In this document: piece by piece, positions 51,330-61,129 of the stretch
Numbering within the stretch: the stretch's first letter is position 1
Layout of the letters: the number at the start of each line of letters is the position of its first letter
Assembly (NCBI GenBank): GCA_037974335.1
Contig: CM075760.1
Location: forward strand, 36,899,609-36,963,608
Direction: 5' to 3'
DNA from: Prionace glauca
Lineage: Eukaryota; Chordata; Chondrichthyes; Carcharhiniformes; Carcharhinidae
DNA length: 64,000 nt
Position numbers and translations under genes: made by a program
The notes under the pieces: model-generated
Seen by the model: the letters and a program-made list of their open reading frames with translations, nothing else
Database searches by the model: none
Told to the model about the DNA's origin: nothing

Positions 51330-51682
51330 TTCTAACAGGGTGAGAACAGATGTTTCCGATGGTGCGAGTGTCCTGAATCAGGGGTAACAGTCTGAGGAAG
51401 CAGTGTAAACCGTTTAAGACAGGGATGTGGAGCCATTTCTTCACCCAAGCAGTTGGGAGATTGTGAAATTCATTACTGCAGGAAGCACTTGATGTCAAAA
51501 TGTGTAGTGCATTAAAAAGGCGACTAGATATAGCATTTGGGCTGAATGGGATGGAGATTTATGGGAAGAAAGCAGCATTAGGCTATTGAGTTGGGTGATC
51601 AGCCATGATTGTGATTAATAGCAGAGCAGGCTCGAAGGGCCAAATGGCCTCCTCCTGTTACTATCTTCTTTGATTCTATTTT
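51330..51682 (+). mobile_element. old LINE 3' end
   Basis: C-terminal words CATTTCTTCACCCAAGCAGT, GTGAAATTCATTACTGCAGG and a tail GCAGGCTCGAAGGGCCAAAT ending GATTCTATT. It is a diverged CR1-type family not otherwise present. Confidence 0.7.
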
Positions 51683-52001
51683 AAACAGAAGGAGAGAGAG
51701 ATGTTGGAGACAGACAGAATAGATATGGGGAAAGTGAGCGAGAAATGTTTGAAGAGAGATGGATAAATACGGGGAAAAAGCTGGACTGCGAGTAAAGAAC
51801 TGAAAGAGGTTGGATGTGACAGAAACATGGAGATAGGGGAAGAAAACTGCAAAGGGAGAAAGGAATAAGATGGCAAGAGTCAGATTAGGAAAGAAATAGA
51901 GACAGGGAGACAAGAATGGAAAGAGAGACAACCAGAACAAGGAATCTGGAAACTATAACAAGGAAAAACTGGGGGGAAACAACAGATTGAGGAAGAGATT
52001 T
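51683..52001. repeat. purine-rich tract
   Basis: GAGAGA, GAAAGA and GGAGACA words on the plus strand. Similar in style to the tract at 58355-59090, but not clearly alignable with it. Confidence 0.6.
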
Positions 52002-52002
52002 G

Positions 52003-53603
52003 AACATAGAACATTACAGCGCAGAACAGGCCCTTCGGCCCACGATAATGCGCCGACCAGTTACAAAAACAATGGCCCACTAGCCTATACCAATCCCTTT
52101 TCATCCATAAACCTATCTACAGATCTCTTAAACGCCCCCAAACTAGGAGCATTTACAACTGCAGCAGGCAGGGCATTCCAATCCCTCACCACCCGCTGGG
52201 TAACGAACCTACCCCTGACATACGTCTTGTAGCTACCCCCCCTTAATTTAAAGCCATGCCCCCTCGTGCTAGCTTTCTCCATCCGAGGAAAAAGGCTATC
52301 ACTATCCACCCTATCTAAACCTCTAATCATCTTATATGTTTCAATAAGATCCCCTCTTAGCCGCCTTCTTTCCAGCGAAAACAACCCCAAATCCCTCAGT
52401 CTCTCCTCATAGGATCTCCCCACCATACCAGGCAAGATCCTAGTAAACTTCCTCTGCACCCTCTCCAAAGCCTCCACATCCTTCCTGTAATGTGGGGACC
52501 AGAACTGCACACAGTACTCCAAGTGCAGCCTTACCAGAGTAGTGTACAGTTGCAACATGACGCTGCGACTCTTAAATTCAATCCCCCTACCAATAAACGC
52601 CAAGACACCGTACGCCTTCTTAACAACCTTACCTACTTGATTCCCAACTTTCAGGGATCTATGTACACATACACCTAGATCCCTCTGTTCATCCACACTA
52701 TTCAAAGTCCTCCCGTTAGCCCGATACTCGACACATCTGTTGCTCCTACCGAAGTGAATTACCTCACATTTCTCCGCATTAAATTCCATCCGCCACCTCT
52801 CGGCCCAGCTCTGCAACGTATCTAAGTCTCCCTGCAGACTATGACACCCTTCTTCACAATCTACCACACCTCCTACTTTGGTGTCATCAGCAAATTTACT
52901 AATCCACCCAACTATACCCTCATCCAGATCATTAATAAAGATTACAAACAGCAGTGGCCCCAAAACAGGTCCCTGAGGCACACCACTCGTAACCGAACTC
53001 CATGATGAATATTTACCATCAACCACCACCCTCTGTCTCCTATCTGACAGCAAATTTCTGATCCAATTTCCTAGTTTACCCACAATCTCATACATCTGCA
53101 TTTTCTGCAGAATCCTACTATGGTGAACCTTATCGAACGCCTTACTAAAATCCATATATACCACATCAACTGCCTTGCCCCCATCCACCTCTTTGGTCAC
53201 CTTATCAAAAAACTCAATAAGGTTAGTAAGGCACGACCTACCGGCTACAAAACCATGCTGACTATTTCTAATCAATTTATTACACTCCAAATAACTATAA
53301 ATCCTATCCCTAATAATTTTTTCTAAAACCTTGCCCAGAACAGAAGTAAGACTCACCGGTCTATAATTCCCGGCAAAGTCTCTGTTCCCCTTCTTAAACA
53401 TTGGGACAACATTCGCTATCCTCCAATCCTCCGGGACTACACCAGAGACCAATGACGACCTGAAGATCAGAGCCAGAGGCTCTGCAATCACCTCTCTAGC
53501 CTCCCAGGGAATCCTAGGGCAGATCCCATCCGGACCAGGGGACTTATCTATTTTCAACCGCTCAAGAATATCCAGCACATCCCCCTTATCAACCGTTCCC
53601 ATT
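52003..53603 (-). mobile_element. CR1-A, 5'-truncated, ORF2 open
   Basis: The minus-strand frame from 53603 down to 52085 is open over about 506 residues of the element: KSPGPDGI, NYRPVSLTSVLGKVLE, QHGFVAGRSCL, YMDFSKAFDKVHH, SGVPQGPVLGPLLF, FADDTKVGG and the end DEKGLV. The tail ends at GAACATAGAACATT on the plus strand. No stop interrupts it, so it is recent. Confidence 0.92.
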
Positions 53604-54508
53604 TGGAAGTAAGTGGACGTATTAGTGAGAGGCAACATGGTTTTGTGAAGGGGATATCGTGACTCACTTACTTGATCGAGTGTTTTTGAGGAAGATGATT
53701 AACGAGGAGAAGGTAGTGGATGTTATCTACATGGACTTCAGTAAGGTCTTTGACAAGGTCCCTCTTAGCAGACTAGTGCAGAACATGAAATCACATGGGA
53801 TTAGAGGTGAGCTGGCAAGTTCGATACCAAACTGGCTTGGTCAAAGAAGACAGAGTGTAGCAGTGGGAGGTTGTCTTTTTCTGAATGATGGTTATGACAA
53901 GTGGCACACCTCAGGGATCAGAGCTGAGAACTTTGCTCTTTGCAACATTGTGTATGACACAACGGTTGCAAGTTTGTGGATGATACAAAAGTTGATGGAT
54001 TTGCAGATAGCGGTGAGGACCATAAGAGGATGCAGCAAGATATGGATCGATTGGAGACTTGGGCGGAGAGGTGGAAAAACGTAATTTGACCTCACTGGAA
54101 TGGCAGAGGTTGAGAGGTGAACTGATAGAAGTCTACACGATTGTGAGAGGGGTAGACAGAGTGGGTAGTCAGAAGCTTTTTTTTTTCCCCGAGTGGAAGA
54201 GTCATTTACTCGGTGGCACAAGTTCAAGGTGCGACGGTCAAGAGATTATAGGAGATTACGAGGCAGATTTTTTTTTCTACAAAAATGGTGGTGGGTGCCT
54301 GTAACTCATTGCCGGGGGAAGTTGTGGAAGCCGATATGGTAGTGACTTTTAAGAGGCGTCTTGACAAGTACATGAATAGGATGGGAACGGAGGAATATGG
54401 ACCCTGGAAGGGCAAAGATTTTAGTTCAGTTGACGCAGCATGGTCTGTTCAGTCTTCGCGGGCCAAACGGGCCTGTTTCTGTGCTGTAATTTTCTTTGTT
54501 CTTATCTA
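53604..54508 (+). mobile_element. CR1-D 3' part
   Basis: Plus-strand codons VDVIYMDFSKVFDKVPLSRL, then a palm region, then EVEKRNLTSLEWQRLRGELI, EVYTIVRGVDRVGSQKLF and the tail GCCAAACGGGCCTGTTTCTG...TTTGTTCTTA. Broken in several places. Its 5' end adjoins the CR1-A at 53603; a longer 5' part of the same family is at 61130. Confidence 0.8.
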
Positions 54509-55021
54509 AAGCCTGAAAAAAAATGATGAATGATTTTAGCGTTTAATGAATCAAGTCACAAAGTTATTGGAGGCGATGAATGGCAAAAAGTTCAATGATG
54601 TATATTATCCTTACGGTAATATTTACGGGCATATCCTGATATAATATAAATGGGTTTATGTTAATGCTAAAGTAAATTATCTCGAAACCAATAATATGTG
54701 TGCATTGAGAGGCGCGTTCAGGTCTCCACACTTAAACCTTTACATTGATCTTAAAAGAAAACATACACTATGATCATTCCAATGCGGGTAGGATGGTCTG
54801 TCGGAGACTCGGTGCAGACTCAATGGGCCATATGGCCTCCTTCTGCACTGTCATGTCTGCCTCTCCATTATTTCCAACTTCCCATACTTCCCTGAACCTC
54901 AACACTCCATCTAGGCTGTAAATTCTCTTATTTGCGTGTAAAAAGTGTTGGATTGAACAGGGTGAGGTGAAGCTGTTTGTTTAGTGACTGTAATTGATGT
55001 GAGTCTCCATGGATCTGATTA
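54509..55021. other. AT-rich DNA upstream of receptor 2
   Basis: No exon is seen. A SINE tail lies at 54785-54870 (GTGCAGACTCAATGGGCCAT, ATGGCCTCCTTCTGCACTG). The region should contain the promoter of receptor 2; no TATA box or CpG island stands out. Confidence 0.45.
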
Positions 55022-55159
55022 GTGTGCCTGGAGGGATTTCCCTCTTCTAATAATAAGGGATTCCGTTCAATGTGTTGTCCCATTGAGTCAGCGGGAGCGA
55101 CAACTCCAACACTAACAGCGATCAGCGGCTGTGGAGAGAGAGGGAGCGAGAGGAGAGAT

Positions 55160-55285
55160 CAGAATCTGGGAGCAATGGCCCAGAATGTTCCAACAGTGGA
55201 TCAGAATCTGGGGACAATGACCCAGAGTATTCCAACAATTGATCGGAATCTGGGAACAATGGATTGGAAGTTTCCAACCATGCAA
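55160..55285 (+). repeat. 42-bp tandem repeat in receptor 2 exon 1
   Basis: Units start at 55160, 55202 and 55244; the first two are full and the third breaks off. In the receptor frame each unit encodes 14 residues, such as QNLGAMAQNVPTVD and QNLGTMTQSIPTID. Receptor 1 has only one equivalent. Confidence 0.85.
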
Positions 55286-55418
55286 GACGGTTTATCCTAT
55301 TGGATTTATTTGTTTACCTTAGATAATTGGATGATGCCATTCGGTGTTCGGATTGAAAGTCTACTGAAGGCGATTCAGTACGTTTACTATCGCATCTTGG
55401 CGATTATTGGAGTTCCGG
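55175..55418 (+). CDS. GPR139-like receptor 2, exon 1
   Basis: This encodes the extracellular N-terminus and the beginning of TM1, ending RIESLLKAIQYVYYRILAII, GVP and one base of a split codon, then a GTAAGT donor at 55419. The start is uncertain: ATG at 55175 (MAQN) corresponds to the start chosen for receptor 1, but 55259 (MDWK), 55280 (MQDG) and 55331 (MMPF) are all in frame. The proteins would have 383, 355, 348 or 331 residues. The frame is open further upstream to 55022. The N-terminus contains the 14-residue repeats when the first ATG is used. It is homologous to the exon at 41115-41289. Confidence 0.7.
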
Positions 55419-55914
55419 GTAAGTCCTTGTCTGGAATTGTACCAGTCCGACTGCCACTGGAATCGGAGCAGGCAGGGGTCAGAGCATGGGAAGGTCTGTT
55501 GAACACGGGTAGGATTTTGCAGTTTTCGGAAAAGTGAGGCTGTGAAGTTCTGTCCCCAGTTCCTAATTCTAGAAAGGCTGTTTAACTGTATTGATTTCCT
55601 TGTCATTTACTGTACTGGGTTTGCTGCTCTTGTTGTTCCTGTTGAATCCCTATATCCAGTTATTAATTCTTTCAGCCGCTGACAATTGTCTCAGGGCCTA
55701 TGGGCTAGGGTGTCTTCTGTGTGCTGTGACTATCCATAGACATGTGACCTAACACTAATCCTTTGTGAGAAAAATATAAAGCAGAATGTTTTTTTACCAT
55801 CTACATGTAACGCCAGCTCACTGCCAATTGCCCACCCAGTCGCCACGCTGCAGAATGCATTTTATTGATCATGTTTGCACAGCAGGATCTCAAGAGAAAA
55901 CATGTTTCGTATTG

Positions 55915-56215
55915 AAATTCATTCATCAATGTCACAAGTATGCAAACATTAACACTGCAATGAAGTTGCTATAAAAATCCCCGAGTTGCCACGCTCCGGC
56001 GCCTGTTCAGGTACACTGAGGGAGTATTTAGCCCGGCCAATGCATCAAACCATCACAACTTTCAGATTTTTGGGGGAAACCGGAGCACCTGGAGGAAACC
56101 CACACAGACACAGTGAGAACGAGTAGACTCTGCACACTCAGTAACCAAGCCTGAAATTGAACCAGGGAGCCTAGAGCTATGAGGCAACAACACTGTCCCC
56201 TGCATCACCACAAAC
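55915..56215 (-). mobile_element. SINE (HE1-like) in receptor 2 intron
   Basis: On the minus strand the head is near 56215, with the usual block order, ending near GTTAATGTTTGCATACTTGT. Not found in the receptor 1 intron, so it may have come after the duplication or been lost there. Confidence 0.75.
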
Positions 56216-56383
56216 TTTCCTGGAGTCACAGAAACACTAACATATATGTATTAATAGAAACATTTACTGATAGAAGCAATCAGATTTAGACACTTACTCC
56301 CACTCACACACAAATTCAGAAGCCAAAATTGTTGTAAGCCTCCGGAATAACACACACTTAGGAGCACTCATCAAGTACTCTGG

Positions 56384-56440
56384 TGCTCACACACACACAC
56401 ACAGACACACACACACACACAGACACACACACACACAGAC
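56384..56440. repeat. CA microsatellite
   Basis: (CA)n with AGACA interruptions in the receptor 2 intron. Confidence 0.92.
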
Positions 56441-57094
56441 ACATGCATAGGAATAATGGTGTTAATGGCTGAGCTGTCGTTGATAAACATGAGTCGGCGT
56501 TACAGGGTTGACTGTAATGTCAGAGAGATGGGATTTTGGACCGGTTGTGGATGTAGTGAACTGTAGTGGATCCAGGAAATCTGGGAAGCCGGAACTGATT
56601 CATGCCATGACTAACTTTTTCATGCATTTCATAATATTGGATGTCGGAGTCACAGGATGAGAGTCATTAGGCAGCTTGCTTGGCTTTTCCTTTGCTACTG
56701 GCCTTTGTTTGAGTTTTTACCTGGTGCATATATTGACAACATTCCTGCCATGAGAGGACTCATGGAGATGTAAATCTAATAGAGATTCTGTGCTTCAGGG
56801 CATCAGGATCTCCCTCTGCCAACTGTTAGTATTGTCCAGAGGAAAGGGTCAAACCAACACTGTTTGGTACCAGCTCTGTTGCGGGAGTTGTCAGTGAGCT
56901 GTCTGAGAGACAACAGATTACCACCTACAGGACTCCACTCCGCATCTTCTGTTAGGGTTTACTGCCTCATCCTTCATACCCTTCAAATCCTTCACTGGCA
57001 GAGGGGATATTTACCTGTAGCTGAGTAAGGGATAATGTTGAGGACTCCCTGGAAAGCTCTCGCCCAAATGTTAACTTTGTGTCACTACCAAGGA

Positions 57095-57268
57095 GCAGTA
57101 CAGTGGCATAGTGGTTAGTACTGCTGACTCACGACATCAGAAACCGGGGTTCAGTTCCAGTTTTGGGTCATTGTCTGTGTTGAGTTTATACATTCTCTCT
57201 GTGTCTGTACAGGTTTACTCCAGATGCTCTACTTTCCTCTCACACTCCGAAAGACATGCTGGCTTAAA
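57095..57268 (+). mobile_element. SINE (HE1-like) shared by both arms
   Basis: Head CAGTGGCATAGTGGTTAGTA with GGTTCAGTTCC, and blocks CCAGATGCTCTACTTTCC and CACACTCCGAAAGACATG. It is the counterpart of 37206-37367. Confidence 0.8.
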
Positions 57269-57390
57269 AATATATATTCCAATTGTTGTGTTTTTGTACT
57301 TTTTTAAAAATTTTAACCCAGCATAAGTCTAAATGGCAATTCCTTCCATTGAATCATATCTAATTTTATTCTGTATTTCCTTCCTGACAG

Positions 57391-58298
57391 TGAACATAAT
57401 CACAATTGTGACACTGACGAGCAGAAACTGTGGTCTGTCCAAATGTGTCACTCGTTACCTGGTGGCCATGTCAGTGGGGGATCTGCTGGTCATTATCTTT
57501 GACCTGATAATGAGACACATTCCCATTGTTTATCAGGAACACTTCTATTTTGTGCGCTCTCTTCCCGTGTGTAATATCCACGCCGTCCTGCTTTATGCTG
57601 CCACTGACTGTTCTGTCTGGTTCACCGTCACTTTCACCTTTGATCGATTTGTGGCCATTTGTTGTCCGAAGCTGAGAAGTAAATATTGCACTGAGAAATC
57701 GGCGGCTGTGGTTCTGGGAACAGTGACAGTGCTGAGCTGTTTAAAGAACATTATCTGGTATTTTATGTTATTAAATACATATTGGGTGCGGAACCTCCCC
57801 TGGTTTTGTGAGTTCACAACAATTGTTATGTACTCTCTGGTCTGGGGAACAATCGAGTTCCTCCATTACATTCTAAACCCGTGTGCCCCATTCGCCCTGA
57901 TTCTGCTGCTGAATGCTCTCACCGTCAGACACATTTTAGTGAGCAGCAGAGCCCGCAGGAGACTCCGGGCTCACAGCAGCGGTGAGAATCCAAAAGACCC
58001 AGAGTTGGAGAGTCGAAGGAAATCCATCATTTTCCTATTTGTTATCTCAGCCAATTTCATTATCTTATGGTCAATATTCATGGTTTATTCAGCATGGAAT
58101 CGCATGTATGATTTGGGGTTTAAAATTAGAATAGAATTTTATGTTATGGAATTGGGCTTCATGCTGCAACTCACAAGTTGCTGTACAAATACTGCTATTT
58201 ACGCTGTGACACAAACTCAGTTCAGGCAGCAGCTAAAAAATGTACTGAAATATCCCCTTACTGCAATTTTCCACTCAATACAGCCTGAGAGGAAATGA
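57391..58298 (+). CDS. GPR139-like receptor 2, exon 2
   Basis: It begins after CTTCCTGACAG with two bases of a split codon (phase 1) and runs 302 codons to a stop at 58296-58298. TM2 CGLSKCVTRYLVAMSVGDLL, TM3 PVCNIHAVLLYAATDC, TFTFDRFVAIC, loop cysteine PWFCEF, VRHILVSSRARRRLR and NTAIYAVTQ are all intact. By eye about five of six residues agree with receptor 1; differences gather in the second and third extracellular loops and the C-terminus. The frame is also open upstream of the acceptor to an ATG at 57333 (MAIPSIESYLILF), but the exon 1 fit makes that intron sequence. Confidence 0.88.
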
Positions 58299-58354
58299 CA
58301 ACAACAAGACCTCTGAATCTTCCTATTGGGCATTCAAACTGTAAATCACCAAAC

Positions 58355-59090
58355 AGCCTCACAGAGATAGAAAGACTGACAGATAGATAGAGAGGACAAT
58401 GTTAGCAACAGTGAGATTATTAGACAGAGAGTGGCAAAGAGAGGGAAAGGCACGAAGACTTGGAGAGCAAAGAATTTCAAAGAGTTTCTAACAGGTACAG
58501 GAAACAATGAGATAGAAGAGAGACAAAGACAGAGTCTCACAGAATGTGAAAGACAGAAATAGTGAGGAAAATGGCGAGAGAGATAAACAGGGAATGAGAA
58601 AGACAGAAATAATGAGGAAAATGGCAAGAGAGATATACAGGGAATGAGAAAGGGAGATAGAGGAAGACAGATTGGAGTTTGTAATACGAGAGGGAGAGGG
58701 AGACAAGGGGGTGGGGGAACGGGAGGTAAAAAGTGATGCAGAAGGAAATAGCCAGAGACAGATAGAAACAGAGATATCGAGACACAGAGTAGGAGTGAAT
58801 GGGAAAGAGTGGGACTGAAAAAGCACAATGGACAAAGCAAGAGCAAAAGTCAGAGTGAGGTGGGTGGGGGGTGGGGCAGAGAGACAAATAAATTAAAGAG
58901 GGACAGGGAGTGGGAGTAGGAGAGTGACACTGAGGGGGAGTGGCAGGAGAGACAGAGGGAGAGTGGGGGAGAAGCGGAGAGACAGCAAAAGACAAAGTGA
59001 AACATCGAGAGAGACAGAGGCACAGAGAGACATAGAGAAAGAATGATAGAGAGAGAGCCACAAGAAACATAGAAAAAGGTAGAGAGATAT
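58355..59090. repeat. purine-rich tract downstream of receptor 2
   Basis: A long GA-rich run (GAGAGACAGA, GGGAGAGGGAGAC words). It corresponds, inverted, to 33840-34545 without the CR1-A tail. Confidence 0.85.
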
Positions 59091-59244
59091 ATCTAAGGAC
59101 TTCAACGGTAACCATCAGGTGGAGCTTTGGAATATGAGCTCCCTGATTGAGGCAGTTAATGCTGTCCAATCTGGGAGCCCGGCAGACATGCATAGTATGG
59201 TGTGTCTGGGTTACCGGAATTCAGGATGTGTACACTCAGGTGTG

Positions 59245-59435
59245 GATGTGATGGACTGTAGGTTTTATCACTTGAGTATTAATGCAACAACTCAGCTAAT
59301 GTTCTGGGCACATGGATTCCGATCACGTCACCGCAGATGGTGGAACTTAAGTAAATATATCTGGAGTTTAGAATTCATTAGTGACCATAAAAACATTGTC
59401 CATTTTCAGAAAGACCCATCTGGTTTATTAATGTC
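59245..59435 (+). mobile_element. tRNA-derived SINE in duplication arm 2
   Basis: It begins with a tRNA-like head (GGTTTTATCACTTGAGTATT), then GGATTCCGATCACGTCACC and ends with CATTAGTGACCATAAAAACA and AGACCCATCTGG. It is the partner of 33436-33690. Confidence 0.7.
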
Positions 59436-59527
59436 ATGATGTGGATATGCTGGCGCTGGACTGGGGTAGACACAGTAAAAAGTCTGACAACACCAGGTTT
59501 AAGTCCAATCGATTTATGTGATAGTAA

Positions 59528-59567
59528 ATTCACTAGCTTTCGAGGTTACCCTCTTCGTCAGGCGAAT
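59528..59567 (-). ncRNA. hammerhead ribozyme, left arm
   Basis: Minus strand: ATTCGC, core CTGACGA, stem II GAGG/CCTC with GTAA loop, core GAAA, then GCT, A at the cleavage site, and GTGAAT pairing with ATTCGC over six pairs (one wobble). Stem III has no loop; AGCT is self-complementary, so two RNAs could pair to complete it, as described for dimeric hammerheads of this type. Confidence 0.7.
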
Positions 59568-59587
59568 GTTCGTCACCAGAACTCTCC

Positions 59588-59627
59588 ATTCACCTGACGA
59601 AGAGGGTAACCTCGAAAGCTAGTGAAA
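59588..59627 (+). ncRNA. hammerhead ribozyme, right arm
   Basis: Stem I 5' side ATTCAC (59588-59593), core CTGACGA (59594-59600), stem II GAGG-GTAA-CCTC (59602-59613), core GAAA (59614-59617), GCT (59618-59620), H17 = A at 59621, and GTGAA at 59622-59626 to close stem I with five Watson-Crick pairs. Cleavage would fall between 59621 and 59622. Stem III again rests on a self-complementary AGCT. Confidence 0.74.
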
Positions 59628-59639
59628 CTCTGCATTGCA

Positions 59640-60830
59640 ACAAATTGAACAGAATTTGACACGTTAGGACAGTGCCCATATTCCCCATCATCCAAAGGTC
59701 TGGCAGAAAGTGCGGCCCAAACAGTAAAAAGAGGTTCAAAAAACTATCCCACGGCCTCCTTTGACACCAACCTATCCAGATTGCTCTTCAATTACAGGAC
59801 AACATCCCCCCAATCACCACTCCCCTCCCCTCTTCAACAAATGGAATAGCCCAAGCAGAGTTGCTCATGATCACTCTTCCCAAAGTCTAATTTTCCGAGG
59901 GTGGGAGCTGACACCCAGAGCCGTTTCCATCAACTGGGACAGGCTGTTAAAGGTAGTTGTTAGGCTATTAGTTAAGAATCATGGCAATGGATACGCTGGT
60001 TATGAGACACGTTCAGGTCAGGAACAGGGCCAGTTTCCTATCAAGTCCGCTTGTGAGATACCATCCTTTGGGAATGTTTCAAACATCTACAAACCGTGAA
60101 ACCCCAAGACATGCAGGGAAAATCAATTCCCGGCACACCCGGAACTTTGGAAAGAATTCCAGATACTCCGGCTCCTGCTCTCCATCTCCACCAGTGAGAA
60201 ACTCGGAGTCTGAAATGGACAGGGCGGGTTTAGCCTCTCGGCCACATTGTCTCCCAATAAAGGGAACTTGGGCCACAACGCTCATGGTGGAAGAGGCGAG
60301 CTCCGGTCTGCTGTAACCCACTCACCTCCGAGGCTGAGCAGGAGGAACCAGACCCAGCAGTGAAATTTCAAAGAAAGGCTTCCAAGCCGGTCAGCCCTCG
60401 GCGGTTACTCAGACCGAGAGGGGGAGGGGTGTCATAACTTAAAATGGATTAATGAGTTGGGCATGACCAAGTATGAACTTCGGAATGAGGCCTGTGAAAT
60501 CTGCCTATTGAGGGATCTCCACAGACTGTAAGTTGCAGAGAGTGAAACGCTGAGAGTTGGGGAAAGTGTGGGAGTTTAGGGAAGTGGATGGAGAGGTGTT
60601 GCTGTGTCTTGTGTCCCTTACTACCCCGTCCATACTGCCATTTCCAGTTGGGTAGGTGTCTATCAGACATTACAGTTCAGAAAGTGACTTAGAACCAACA
60701 GAAGCAGCTGATTCGTGAGTAAGTTCTTGGAAGGAAAACTGAGGAAATTTTCTGAGTAGCTCCTACTGATGTCATAACTTCAGGACGGATTCCTCATGTT
60801 GTTAATGTTCTAGGTACGAATCCGCTCACT
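59640..60830. other. mostly unique DNA, no confirmed gene
   Basis: The part 60110-60430 is richer in G and C. On the minus strand 60365-60322 it encodes a short hydrophobic stretch (KFHCWVWFLLLSLGG) before a GAG/GTGAGT donor and, about 100 bp on, a TTTCAG acceptor with an open frame. No ATG fits in that frame and no family was recognised. Confidence 0.35.
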
Positions 60831-60834
60831 GCAG

Positions 60835-60940
60835 CTGATGGAATTTGAATCAAATAAAAATTGTCTGGAAATAAAAATCTACTGATGACCATAAAACCAT
60901 ATTTGATTGTCGAAAGGACCAATTTCTTTCACTGATGTCC
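60835..60940 (+). mobile_element. SINE fragment
   Basis: It repeats the 3' part of the SINE at 59245 (TCTGGAAATAAAAATCTACT, GATGACCATAAAACCAT, ATGTCCTTTAGGGAAGGAAA). Confidence 0.6.
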
Positions 60941-61129
60941 TTTAGGGAAGGAAATCTACCAGGGAGAGGGGAATAAAGCAAAGGTGAATCAGCTGAAGTG
61001 GAACAAGAGAACAGGGCCAGTAAGACTCAGAAAAAGAGCAGAAATAGTGTGGCTCCTAATTAAAGCGTGTCCGGCAGGCTGAAGGGCATTTGTTTCAATA
61101 CAAAAACTGTAACAGGTAAGGCTGATTCG

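Larger units (their letters stand above)
59436..59630. mobile_element. PLE fold-back, right end lost
   Basis: The left arm begins ATGATGTGGATATGCTGGCG and continues AGTCTGACAACACCAGG. The inverse arm starts near 59570 and stops at 59630, after the ribozyme. It has lost the outer part of its right arm, so no target duplication is visible. Both ribozyme motifs are well kept. It lies directly beside the arm 2 SINE. Confidence 0.85.

Noticed and set aside
57333-57390. Start of receptor 2 at MAIPSIESYLILF
   Set aside because: This leaves TM1 incomplete. A TTCCTGACAG acceptor at 57390 and an exon 1 with matching phase give the normal family sequence.
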